Below are positions 21,960 to 31,925 of a stretch of DNA of 64,000 bases, piece by piece. The stretch spans positions 20,663,557-20,727,556 of the forward strand of contig OZ020270.1 in the NCBI GenBank assembly GCA_963971225.1, read 5' to 3'. Position 1 is the stretch's first letter; each line of letters opens with the position of its first letter. A model generated the notes under the pieces. It saw only the letters and a list, made by a program, of their open reading frames with translations, did no database searches and was not told the DNA's origin. A program made the translations under genes and the position numbers. Source of the stretch: Melieria omissa. Its lineage: Eukaryota > Arthropoda > Insecta > Diptera > Ulidiidae.

Positions 21960-22083
21960 TAAGTGGTAGTGTCGTGCTCAGAATATAAAACAATAAATAA
22001 GCATAAAGAAAAATTGTAATAAAGCAAAAGTGAAGTGACAAGGAAGGAAGTGTTTTAATTAACTGCAAATTTTCGAGACCTAC

Positions 22084-23085
22084 ATGCCTAAACCTACTAA
22101 CAAAGTACAGAAACCCAAACGGAACCTCTTAATCCCCTATTCTTTACGGCGATTCTCAAAAAGCCTATCTTCTATTCCTGAGGAAATTACTAGAGGGAAC
22201 ATTGTAACAATGAGCCAACCACAACCCAGTTCCCATACAGACATTTTTGATTCGTTAAGAATCCCGGATGCTATCAAGGACTTGCCCAAGTTCGATGGCA
22301 ATCCAAGACTCCTATACGAGTTCATAAACAATGTGGAGGAGCTCCTCCTATTTATAAGAGGCACAGACAACACACCATTCGGACAAATTTTACTCAGGGC
22401 AATCCGCAACAAGATAGTAGGACAGGCAAATGAGATTTTAAATATGTATGGGACTCCGTTAGTCTGGGACAATATTAAGAACAACCTCATATTACACTAC
22501 TCAGATAAGAGGACAGAAACCTCTTTGATAAGAGATTTGCATAACACCAAACAAGTTGAGAAAACCGTGGAACAATTTTACAGCGAGATCATCGAACTGC
22601 AATCCGCCTTGTGTAACAATGTACTTTTACAAAAAAAGGAACAAAGCGTTATAAACGCAAAGAAAGACCTCTTTGCAGAGATGTCCTTAAACTCGTTTTT
22701 GACCGGGCTAAAGGAACCTTTGGGCTCTAGAGTCAGAGCAATGCAACCGGACTCGTTAGCACTGGCGTTCGCAAACTGCTTAAAAGAACAGAACATCTCT
22801 TATCAAAGAAGGAACCAACAATACGGGAACCCAATCCCAAACTACAGACCGAATACAAATAGACCATTTAATTTTCAACCATACATGAACAGGACATATG
22901 GGACAAGACAATTTAATTACAATCAACAAAGACAGTACAATCGAACATACTTAAATAATTCTCCGCGACCGCAATACACCTCTTACCAAAACAACAGAAT
23001 GATTAAGGACGCCCCACAGAACCCATTTAGATTTCAGAGAACAGACCAGAGAAACACAAACACCCCATACCCAAACCCACAATGA
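22084..23085 (+). CDS. gag: Gag-like protein of element B (333 aa), probably cut short by a TGA
   Basis: ATG at 22084, with a second ATG at 22210. The capsid-like region includes LRIPDAIKDLPKFDGNPRLLYEF and LRAIRNKIVGQANEIL. The C-terminus is rich in N, Q, R, Y and P, with no zinc knuckle, which fits errantivirus Gag. The frame stops at TGA 23083-23085 but is then open for about 64 more codons to 23278-23280. Those codons contain an FEEIN-type stretch and an NF motif at a T-run (23241-23245), where related elements shift to pol. The TGA is therefore probably a nonsense change, or less likely a read-through site. Confidence 0.85.
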   Translation: MPKPTNKVQKPKRNLLIPYSLRRFSKSLSSIPEEITRGNIVTMSQPQPSSHTDIFDSLRIPDAIKDLPKFDGNPRLLYEFINNVEELLLFIRGTDNTPFGQILLRAIRNKIVGQANEILNMYGTPLVWDNIKNNLILHYSDKRTETSLIRDLHNTKQVEKTVEQFYSEIIELQSALCNNVLLQKKEQSVINAKKDLFAEMSLNSFLTGLKEPLGSRVRAMQPDSLALAFANCLKEQNISYQRRNQQYGNPIPNYRPNTNRPFNFQPYMNRTYGTRQFNYNQQRQYNRTYLNNSPRPQYTSYQNNRMIKDAPQNPFRFQRTDQRNTNTPYPNPQ

Positions 23086-23144
23086 ATAAAAACTAGCCAA
23101 AGTATGCAAATCAGGAATCCAAATAATTCAAATTTCAATTTTGA

Positions 23145-26100
23145 GGAAATAAATCACACAAATGGTCCAAACTTACAAGCATTAGACTCTTATTTCGAAA
23201 GGGATTCAAACAACCTCACAAATATCGAGGACAACCAGAATTTTTGCAACTCAGCCTCAAGGGTCCGACAGGATATATAGAATTAAATAAACATGGAGCT
23301 ACGTTACCATATATAAATATATCCTCTCCTTTCGGAAGACCCCTCAAATTCCTTCTGGATACGGGCGCTTCCACCTCATTTATTAACCCAGAGTATATCC
23401 CAAATAACAAACAAATTCCTTGCGAACCGATTACGATAACTACAGCCTTCGGTAAACACCTTTTAAACAAAAAAGCAACACTACCAGTCTTTTCAGAATT
23501 TAACCAAACGGGATCCCTACATTTTCTCATCTTCAAATTTCATAACTATTTCGACGGCCTCTTGGGCCTAGACATACTCACCCTACTAAGAGCAAAAATA
23601 GATTTAACAAACCAAACTCTGACAACAACCAATGCGATCAACCAAATACAACTAAAACCAAACCTGACGTCAGGGGTGGTAACAATTCCACCATATACCA
23701 AAGCTATGGCGAAGCTGCCAGTCGATATCAAAGAGGGTGATATTCTTGTCAGTGCAACTGAAATCAGACCTAATCTTTCCATCAGAGAAGGATTATACTG
23801 TGCCAAAGACTGGTATAGTATAATCGAAATAACCAACCACTCCTATAATGAAGAGAAAGTTCTCCTGGAGAATCCATTAAAAGTGGAACTCTATACTGCT
23901 TCTAACTTTGTCGAAATCAACAACCATACTTATACATCGGGAAGTGAAGAGACGCAACCAGTAGAGGTAGCGAAAATGGTACGAACCGACCACCTCAACG
24001 CAGAAGAACGGAAACAACTACTAAACTTTTGCAGGGAACATAGCGACATTTTCTATAGAGAAGGCGAAAAACTCACATTCACAAATAAAATAAAGCACAG
24101 AATAAATACGACGGACGAGACCCCCACGTTCACAAAATCCTATAGATATCCGTACGTACACAAAGAGGAGGTGCAACGACAAATCAAAAACATGTTAGAG
24201 CAGGGTATAATCCGTCATAGTTATTCACCATGGAGTTCGCCAGTCTGGATCGTACCTAAAAAGTCTGATGCCAGCGGCAAACAAAAATGGAGACTAGTGA
24301 TAGATTACAGGAAGGTTAACGAGAAAACGATATCAGACAGGTACCCAATCCCTAACATAAACGAAATATTGGACAAACTTGGGCGTTGCATGTACTTTTC
24401 GACATTGGACCTAGCAAGCGGGTTCCACCAAATAGAGATGGACGCAGGTCATATACAAAAAACGGCATTCACGGTTGAGGGGGGGCATTATGAGTACCTC
24501 AGAATGCCATTTGGGTTGAAGAACGCTCCATCAACGTTTCAAAGAGTGATGGACAACGTTCTTAGGGAATTAGTTGGAAAAGTATGTTTAGTTTACTTGG
24601 ACGACATCATTATATTCTCCACTTCACTCCAAGGGCACCTAGAGAGTATTAAACTCGTCTTCAATAAACTTCGAGATTCCAACTTCAAGATCCAAATGGA
24701 TAAATGCGAATTCCTAAGGAAAGAAATTGCCTTCTTGGGCCACGTAATAACACCCGAGGGCATAAAACCCAACCCAATGAAAATTCACGCCATACAAAAC
24801 TTCCCGCTCCCCAAAACACGGACAGAAATAAAAGCATTCATAGGCCTTGTCAGCTACTATAGAAAATTTATTAAAGACTTAGCAAAACTCACTAGACCTT
24901 TAACGAAATGTCTAAAGAAGGGAGCCAAAATAACCTTGGACGACGAATATGTAACGGCATTCACCATTTGTAAGAACATCCTAACTAACGACCCGATTTT
25001 ACAACACCCAGACTTTCAAGAGCCCTTCATCCTGACTACAGATGCGAGCAACTTCGCGATAGGAGCCATCCTATCACAGGGCCACATAGGCAGCGACAGA
25101 CCCATATGCTACGCTAGCCGCACACTTTCCACAAGCGAAATCAATTACTCCACAATCGAGAAGGAACTATTGGCTATCGTTTGGGCCACAAAGTACTTCC
25201 GGCCATACCTCTTCGGCCGCAAATTTCAAATAGTCACAGACCATAGGCCCCTAACTTGGATAATGAACCTCAAGGAGCCCAATTCAAAACTTGTTAGATG
25301 GCGATTAAAGCTCGAGGAATTTGATTATGAAATTGTATATAAGAAAGGAAAAGCTAATACCAATGCTGACGCTTTAAGCCGAATCAAAATTAGAGATCCG
25401 AACAGCGACTTTCAGGAAATTAATACAAACGAGGGAACAGTCGCTACAGTCCATAGTAATGAAGAAAATTTAAATGACGGGATTCCAATATCGGAAAAAC
25501 CTCTCAACGAGTTTAACCTCCAATTGATATTAGAAGAAAAGGACAAAGGGGCACCAATGACAGTAGAGACAATCTTTCGCAATAGACAGAGAAGAACCAT
25601 TAGAAGACCGATAATTAACGAGGAGACAATGATAACCATATTCAAAGAATACATGGCACCCAACAAAATCACAGCCATATACACCAATGATAACATCTTT
25701 AGAATTGTACAATCGGTATTTTCAAAATATTTCTCCCACAGTAAAACATTCCGCGTCATTCGATGCACCGAAATTTTAAAAGACATCAGGTCCACAGACG
25801 AACAAGAACAAACCATAAGAAACTATCATGAGAAGTCGAATCACAGAGGAATCGACGAAACGTACCTTCACTTAAAACGTAAATTTTACTTCCCAAACAT
25901 GAAATTAACAATCACAAAAACATTAAACAACTGTGAAAGGTGTAAGTGCCTCAAATATGATAGAAACCCACCAAAAGTCAATTACGAGGTACCAGAAACG
26001 CCCTCGAAGCCGCTCGAAATCGTCCACCTTGACATCTACAGTATAAACAACAACCAAATCCTAACAATACTAGATAAGTTTTCAAAATTCGCCTCCGGTT

Positions 26101-26792
26101 ACACCCTCCCAAGTAGAAGTAGCATACTAGTCCTTAGGGCATTAAAGGAATACATCGCCCATAATGGTATTCCAAGTAAAATAATATGCGATCAGGGCTC
26201 TGAATTCAATTCGATAATCTTCCACGAATTTTGTGAGCAACACGAAATCCAATTGCACATGACTTCATTTCAACAGACTAGTAGCAACTCCCCTGTTGAG
26301 AGAGTACATTCAACTCTGACGGAAATATACAGGTTGATCCTAGGAAAAAGAAAAGAGCTCAAACTAACAACCGAACATAATGATATATGGTCAGAAACCC
26401 TAATAACTTACAATAACTCCATACACTCTACAACCCAACACACCCCCTATGAACTCTTCTTTGGGAGACCATATAAATTTAAAATTTCAGAACAAAGCAG
26501 CCCCCATGATTACTTAAACAAATTAAATGAATTTCTCAATACACTATACCCAAAAATAAAAGAAAAAGTCGAACGAATCACAAACAATAGAATCGAAAAC
26601 TTGAATAAAAACAGAGAAAGCCCCGAAAGTAGGGCAGAAAACCAAATCGTATTCCGAAAAGAAGCGAGGCGAAATAAGCTAACGCCCAGATTTTCAAAAC
26701 ATATAGTTGCAAAGAACAACAAAGTCACTATAACGACCACAAGAAACAAAAAAATACACAAAGGCAAACTGAGGAAACAGAACAAACTATAA
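23145..26792 (+). CDS. pol: Pol polyprotein of element B: protease, reverse transcriptase, RNase H, integrase
   Basis: This frame is -1 relative to gag and open from 23145. The likely slippage point is the T-run 23241-23245, so the protein would be made as a Gag-Pol fusion. Domains in order: protease LLDTGAST (about 23355); reverse transcriptase from YRYPYVHKEEV (about 24140) with LVYLDDIIIF (about 24593); RNase H LTTDASNFAIGAIL (about 25032) with TDHRPLTW; integrase H2C2 zinc region (about 25830-25950), catalytic D in HLDIYS, D in ICDQGSEF (about 26185) and E in SPVERVHSTL (about 26295). No stop or frameshift is seen. It would copy and insert the element. Confidence 0.93.
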   Translation, partial: GNKSHKWSKLTSIRLLFRKGFKQPHKYRGQPEFLQLSLKGPTGYIELNKHGATLPYINISSPFGRPLKFLLDTGASTSFINPEYIPNNKQIPCEPITITTAFGKHLLNKKATLPVFSEFNQTGSLHFLIFKFHNYFDGLLGLDILTLLRAKIDLTNQTLTTTNAINQIQLKPNLTSGVVTIPPYTKAMAKLPVDIKEGDILVSATEIRPNLSIREGLYCAKDWYSIIEITNHSYNEEKVLLENPLKVELYTASNFVEINNHTYTSGSEETQPVEVAKMVRTDHLNAEERKQLLNFCREHSDIFYREGEKLTFTNKIKHRINTTDETPTFTKSYRYPYVHKEEVQRQIKNMLEQGIIRHSYSPWSSPVWIVPKKSDASGKQKWRLVIDYRKVNEKTISDRYPIPNINEILDKLGRCMYFSTLDLASGFHQIEMDAGHIQKTAFTVEGGHYEYLRMPFGLKNAPSTFQRVMDNVLRELVGKVCLVYLDDIIIFSTSLQGHLESIKLVFNKLRDSNFKIQMDKCEFLRKEIAFLGHVITPEGIKPNPMKIHAIQNFPLPKTRTEIKAFIGLVSYYRKFIKDLAKLTRPLTKCLKKGAKITLDDEYVTAFTICKNILTNDPILQHPDFQEPFILTTDASNFAIGAILSQGHIGSDRPICYASRTLSTSEINYSTIEKELLAIVWATKYFRPYLFGRKFQIVTDHRPLTWIMNLKEPNSKLVRWRLKLEEFDYEIVYKKGKANTNADALSRIKIRDPNSDFQEINTNEGTVATVHSNEENLNDGIPISEKPLNEFNLQLILEEKDKGAPMTVETIFRNRQRRTIRRPIINEETMITIFKEYMAPNKITAIYTNDNIFRIVQSVFSKYFSHSKTFRVIRCTEILKDIRSTDEQEQTIRNYHEKSNHRGIDETYLHLKRKFYFPNMKLTITKTLNNCERCKCLKYDRNPPKVNYEVPETPSKPLEIVHLDIYSINNNQILTILDKFSKFASGYTLPSRSSILVLRALKEYIAHNGIPSKIICDQGSEFNSIIFHEFCEQHEIQLHMTSFQQTSSNSPVERVHSTLTEIYRLILGKRKELKLTTEHNDIWSETLITYNNSIHSTTQHTPYELFFGRPYKFKISEQSSPHDYLNKLNEFLNTLYPKIKEKVERITNNRIENLNKNRESPESRAENQIVFRKEARRNKLTPRFSKHIVAKNNKVTITTTRNKKIHKGKLRKQNKL

Positions 26793-27206
26793 AAAAAAAA
26801 AAAAAAAAAAAAAAAAGGGGAAGAAAAAAAAAGGAAAAAAAAAAAAATTAATTACAATTTTCATAGTTATAAGTAGGACACAACTTTGGCACGTCTATCG
26901 AAGATGAGTATCTATTGCAGATACATCTAAATCATATATATAAATTAAGTTAAGGTCAAACTTTGGCACGTCTATCGAAGATGAGTATCTATCGCAGATA
27001 CATCTAAATCATATATATAAATTAATAAAGAAATAAAATAAAACAAGCATCTATCGAAGATGCGTATCTATCGAAGATACAGTCCCTATAACATAAAAGA
27101 AAAAAACTATAACCTGGAAACCACTAGTTTCCGACATATGTCTATTGCAGACACAAAAATAATAAAAATAAATTGAGAAATAACTTCACTACACATCTCA
27201 TTACAG
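26793..27206 (+). promoter_or_regulatory. Pol-env spacer with A-runs, repeated TATCG hairpins and the env splice acceptor
   Basis: Long A-runs (26790-26846) are followed by two direct repeats (about 26882-26940 and 26958-27025) and a third partial unit to about 27082. They contain five TATCG sites (26896, 26973, 26990, 27052, 27069) and small hairpins such as GTATCTATCGAAGATAC. The region ends with the acceptor TTACAG (27201-27206). A regulatory or insulator role is only a guess. Confidence 0.5.
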
Positions 27207-28908
27207 TCTGACATTGACATCAGGCCAGGTCATAGAAATCCACAACTTACCGCCCAATCAAACAATCCTACCCTTACAACTGGGACAGTCGAGACTTATT
27301 AAGGGACACAACAACCTAATCCATGTTATAAAATTAGATGACTACACATCAAATATAGAAAATATAACTAAGGCGCTTAACAATTTCGATAAATACTCCC
27401 CATTTACCTCTCTAACGCAAATTACAAGGCTAAAACTGATAGAGTTGGAACATAAACTGAATGCATTAAAACCGAGTAGGAATAAAAGAGGCATAATAAA
27501 TGGGTTAGGAACAACAATTAAATTTATTACGGGAAACATGGACGCAAACGACGCTTTGCGGATTAACGACAAGATAGAGAAACTACACGCAAACAATGAC
27601 CGCCTCAACGTCATAGCAAATAACCAGGACAAACTTAACTCTCAAATGATAAAAAGATTTGAAGACTTAACACAACACATCAACCAAGAACAGACTACAA
27701 TAGCAAACTACTTGGAGTCGACAGGGAATAAAATTAAGAAAAATGAGGACTCGATAGTAGAGATACAATATCTAAACCGGATTAATTATAATATTGACTT
27801 ACTGACCAACCATTTAGGCAACATAGCGGATCTTATTATGTTCAGTAGACTTAACATAATCCCAAGAAGTTTACTAAATACTCGAGAATTAACAGAAATA
27901 GAAACCCAGCTAAACGAACAAGACATAAGAACAACCTCGGAAGAACAAATATATGAATTCTTGAGTTTACAAGCGTATTACAATGGCTCAAATATAATTT
28001 TCAATATACAAATCCCAATAGCAGAAAAAGAAAAATACCTCCTATTCCACGTCACACCACTACCCATCAATAAAACCAAAGTAATTGTAACAGAACCTTA
28101 CATAAATATATACAAAAAGAGCATCCAACACTACCATAAACCTTGCCCCAAGATAGAAGGAACATACTACTGCAGCGAACAAGAGGCTCAACCCAACCCA
28201 ATCAACTCGGAATGCATCCAGAACATAATCAACAACACAGCAACTCACTGTACCCTACGCGACGTTGGAGTCATACACTCAATAACTAAACCAGCACCGA
28301 ACTACATACTTTACATCAACGCACCAACCACAAAAGTAAATTCCAACTGTAATTCGAGAACCACAGAAATCAAAAACACCGCTCTCCTACACCACGAAAA
28401 CTGCAACGTAGAAATCAACGGCATCACATATAAAGACGACCCTAGAACATTCTGGGATGAGATCCACATACTGCCTCTCGCAAACACCATCATCCACGCA
28501 AACGCAACAGAATCCACACTAAATCTGGAGAAACTAAAAGAAGAAAACCTACAAATCTACGCCGAATTCAGCCATTTTAAGAAGCAAACATCGATACACC
28601 ACTACTACGCAATACCAAGCGTAATAATTTTTGCAACGATAACAATCCTGATAGCAGCAAGTTTCGCGAAGAAGACACTAACCCACCGTACGGCCCTACT
28701 TAACATCGCTCCGGCCCCAACGTCGTCGCTGTGGCCATCGCTCTACACTAAGGGGGGGAGGAGTTACATCAGCCACTACACCGACCACCACGTCGACGAC
28801 TCCCCCGCCGAAACCCCAACGTACCAACAAACACTGACGCTGCATTCCTGCCAACCACTATATCGGGCAACGCACCAGCAGCAAGACCACCGCCGACCGA
28901 AATGCTGA
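27207..28908 (+). CDS. env: Env glycoprotein of element B, main exon
   Basis: Joined to the leader exon 21931..21959 this gives a 576-aa protein. A furin-type cleavage site (NKR at about 27487) is followed by the fusion-peptide-like GIINGLGTTIKFITGNMDANDA, the signature of insect errantivirus Env and baculovirus F-type fusion proteins. A helical region follows, then a cysteine-containing ectodomain (about 28140-28420), a transmembrane segment (SVIIFATITILIAASF, about 28618-28665) and a cytoplasmic tail. The stop lies 147 bp inside the 3' LTR. The frame is open throughout. It would mediate fusion of particles with target cells; activity is not shown by sequence. Confidence 0.9.
28750..28761 (+). 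other. Polypurine tract of element B
   Basis: AAGGGGGGGAGG directly before the 3' LTR. Confidence 0.85.
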
Positions 28909-29269
28909 CACCAGATTTCTTGCAACTGCCGTATTGATGACCGCACGGCCGAGTCAACAACCGCCGACCGAAACGCTGACGCTGGATTTCTTCCAACTGC
29001 CGTATCGATGAACGTACGCCGAGTCAACAACCGCTGACCAACAAAACGGGGACAACGCTGACACTACGTCTAGAATATATTGTAAACAAATTGTAAACAT
29101 AGTTGTAAGCATAATTGCAAGCATAATTTAAGTTGACAAATTTGAAAACGCAAAAGAATAAAGTCAGTTGCAGTTTTACATCAAAGTCAATCGGTCGTGT
29201 TTTAATTAGGCCTGCTGGTCTTGTTGAAATTATATTTTTTTGGAGTTCGAGTGTTCTTGAACTATAACT
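28762..29269 (+). repeat. 3' LTR of element B
   Basis: 508 bp with two differences from the 5' LTR. It is followed by target copy CGTG (29270-29273). The env stop codon lies inside it. Confidence 0.95.
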
Positions 29270-29411
29270 CGTGCGCCAAGAAGGCACACAAACGAAATTT
29301 CCGAGCACAACAACAACAATAAACCTGCTCGCACCAAACGCGTGCGCCAAGAAGGCACACAAACGAAATTTCCGACCACAATAATATGCTTACTCACACC
29401 AAAACGCATGC
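29270..29411 (+). repeat. 71-bp minisatellite units 5 and 6
   Basis: Unit 5 (29270-29340) matches the others. Unit 6 (from 29341) matches for about 35 bp and then diverges (CCACAATAATATGCTTAC), marking the right edge of the array. Confidence 0.85.
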
Positions 29412-30559
29412 ACCAAACAAGCACTCAACTGAAGCTCAAACAATTTTCTGTTCACCACAATAATAACACATTTGCTCTAAATCCTATTACCCGCACCACG
29501 CTCCTAGTGGACTGTAGCTCACCGATTGCTGCTGCTTCTTCTTTCTCCTCTTTTTTTTTTTAAATTCACCAACACAACTGCTCACTCGCGATGCTTTCGC
29601 TTCTGCGTTCGCCGATCGAATGGAAGAGAAACGAATTGCGCAACAATCGGCGACTCGCTCCTTCTAGCACACATTACACGCGAGAGCTCTTCGCACAACG
29701 CTGCTCGCTGGAAATGTCCCGTTTCTTTCGCGCACAATGGAATCGAAAACAAAAAAATGGGCGCTCCATAGGCCGCTAACATCTGGCTCGACACGTACCA
29801 CAATGTTCCCACCATCTTCGATTGGCGGTGGAAACTACGGAATGCAACCCGATTTAAATAAAACGCGCACTCGTTGGGAAAAAGCCATCAGCTCAAAAAA
29901 CCCAATTTATTTTCCGTACTACAAGCACACGCACATCTCGCACCGATTAAAAACTTGCACCAAAAGTGGACGTCTCGTCCGCTTCATGCTCACTGCACGA
30001 CTGACTACTTCGGCCAGAGACGATCGTCCCTGTGCGAACAAGTCAATCGCACAGGAGATCGTCCCTGTACGAAACAAGGTGGTTCATAACCCAGCCACCT
30101 CAGTGGTTCACAGCCCAACCACGATGCCATTTTGGAAACTTTAAAATAAACGACACTTCTAATCATAATTCGACATAAACAAATATTGCATGTATCAACA
30201 AACATGTATCATGTAAGTAAACATGTATTACACAGATCTTTTTGCAATAAGCTCAGTCACGTGGATAGCACTTAAAAAAAAAAAACAAACAAGTTTTCGC
30301 AGTCGATTTTCAAACACGATGTCTTTCAAACTCGATTGCTGCCACAAGCAATACGTGTTTGTACTTCGGTGTAACTACAAAATCAGAGTCATATCATAAG
30401 ACAAACTTGACAGTTGAAAGATTGGCGATATGTCAATTAGGGAAAGAAAAAACGGTAATGGTTCACAACCCAGCCCTCTCCCTTACATCAAATCGTATTA
30501 TGTGTAAATCTTCAAGTTTTGGCCATTCAAAGTAAGTGAAATTCGGTGTGAGTAATAAC
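29412..30559. other. Unassigned DNA, no gene seen
   Basis: Moderately GC-rich up to about 30140, with short open frames on both strands that match nothing I recognise. Two related stretches, GGTTCATAACCCAGCC near 30080 and GGTTCACAACCCAGCC near 30458, suggest a dispersed or tandem repeat. The last 8 bp (30552-30559, GTAATAAC) are the left target copy of the hAT MITE. Confidence 0.4.
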
Positions 30560-30756
30560 TAGGGATCGGAATTATATGCAAGTGCATATTTTTTTGGAGC
30601 TTCCGATTTGAACGGGACCAAAACAGAAACTATTTTTATTGAAAAATTGAAAAACAAAGAATGAGCTAACATATGCACTGCTTATTTCCATATGTTTGCA
30701 TATTTTGCATATTTTTGCATTTTTTGCATAGGTTTTGCATATAAATCCGATACCTA
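30560..30756. mobile_element. hAT-type MITE (197 bp)
   Basis: Inverted ends start TAGGGATCGGAATTATATGC on the left and TAGGTATCGGATTTATATGC as the complement on the right (two mismatches). An 8-bp target duplication GTAATAAC flanks it at 30552-30559 and 30757-30764, the length made by hAT elements. Several TTTGCATA repeats lie inside, as expected for hAT subterminal binding sites. It is too short to encode anything. Confidence 0.88.
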
Positions 30757-30764
30757 GTAATAAC

Positions 30765-31170
30765 TATCAATAATTTAAGTTTCGCTATGGTTTTAATTCT
30801 CAAATGCTGATGGTTTATTATTAGCTTTTTCTTTCTTTATCCTCTTATTTACACCATTTTCCTTGCGTATTGTGAATGTGACAAGTCACATTAGTGTAAA
30901 GAAGAGTTAGACTTGCATGTTTTTAGAAAATTCTGGTTGTTTACTTTTTTGAATGGATTCATTTTTGGGAGCATAAGCTTGTTTGCACTTCTGATTTTGG
31001 TTACTGGCAAATCTGTACTGGAAAAGTACCAAAACAGAGCTAGTTTCTACAAATTTGTAAAAAGTAGTTACAAACAAACAGAGCTATTGTTGCATTAACA
31101 CTTATTCAAACGTCGCAGGCAATTGGCAAGGGTTGCATTTTTTGAAATCAACGTGACAAAAGCAAAAAGT
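30765..31170. other. Unassigned AT-rich DNA, no gene seen
   Basis: A hydrophobic open frame of 61 codons at 30913-31098 has no recognisable family and is probably chance. Confidence 0.35.
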
Positions 31171-31189
31171 AAACTTTTTTTTGTTTCGA

Positions 31190-31288
31190 TCCCGAGATCG
31201 GATTTTGTCAATTCCGGGATTTTTCGGGACTGAAATTGTCCGGGATCCCGGGATTACGGGATTCGCGATCCCGGGATTGCAATCCCTA
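31190..31288. repeat. Cluster of GGGAT/ATCCC short repeats
   Basis: Nine or so copies of GGGAT or its complement within 100 bp, including GATCCCGGGATT twice. Such clusters occur near the ends of some hAT elements, but no partner end or target duplication was found. Confidence 0.5.
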
Positions 31289-31375
31289 CTACGTAGCTCA
31301 GCTGGCTAACGCGCGCCCAAGTTCAAACTCCGTTGTTTCAAACGCCGAAAAAAAGAAAAACAGAAAGAAAGTAAG
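31289..31375 (+). ncRNA. SINE-like, tRNA-derived head (plus strand), truncated
   Basis: An A-box-like TAGCTCAGCTGG (31294-31305) and a B-box-like GTTCAAACTCC (31321-31331) lie much closer together than in a tRNA, so the middle is missing. Downstream CCGAAAAAAAG resembles the sequence after the second copy at 31859. Confidence 0.45.
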
Positions 31376-31794
31376 AAGAAATCGAATTGATTTAAATTAA
31401 TAATATTATTTGAATATTTAAATAACTCTGCACTTTTCAGTAACTTCAATATTGGGCCATAACAAGTACCGAAGCGCAAGACCAAGGAAGCCGATGCCAA
31501 TGATGTCGCGCTAAGCAAAAACGCCTTCGATTGCGACAATATGGGGTCATCCAAGCAGGACCGCAAATGATTTTTTTTTTTAAATTCAATTGTTTTTTTA
31601 TATTATTTTACTTAAATTAATTTAAAATAAATTCAGACGGAAGTAAAAGCAAACGGTTTTTCCAAAAAATTTCAATAAAAACCTGCATTTTTGCAATATT
31701 GAGTATTGGTCATGAATGACCGATTTATACATCACATTGTGACCGATATTTGCATCAGCATTTCAGTCAGTAATTTCGGCACATTACCGGTCAA

Positions 31795-31925
31795 CTGACT
31801 GGCATTTGAATTTTTTTTCGGTATTTGCTGCAACACCGAAAAAAAAAGTTTGCTGCAACGGTGATTTGAACTCGCGGAGTCTTGACTCGCGGCCAACGCA
31901 CTAACCGCTGAGCTACGGCGGCTGC
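31795..31925 (-). ncRNA. SINE-like, tRNA-derived element (minus strand)
   Basis: Read on the minus strand, 31921 to 31859 has TAGCTCAGCGGTTAGTGCG (A box and D-arm) and GAGTTCAAATCACC (B box) at near-tRNA spacing. GTTGCAGC and a CCGAAAAAAA tract follow. The acceptor ends do not pair well, so it is not a working tRNA gene. It shares its layout with 31289-31375. Confidence 0.5.

Larger units (their letters stand above)
21118..29269 (+). mobile_element. Element B: young errantivirus (endogenous retrovirus) with gag, pol and env
   Basis: 508-bp LTRs (21118-21625, 28762-29269) differ at two positions. The target duplication is CGTG (21114-21117, 29270-29273), in the same phase of the 71-bp unit as element A. 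It has a tRNA-Ser primer site, gag (22084), pol (open 23145-26792) and env (spliced, ends 28908 inside the LTR). The only lesion I see is a TGA in the gag frame at 23083. The low LTR divergence implies recent insertion. Confidence 0.95.

Noticed and set aside
30913..31098. Small hydrophobic membrane protein
   Set aside because: 61 codons in AT-rich DNA, no signal of conservation, no promoter or splice context.
31859..31921. A working tRNA gene on the minus strand
   Set aside because: A- and B-box-like sequences are present, but the acceptor ends do not pair and the anticodon loop is too short. A SINE head or tRNA relic is more likely.
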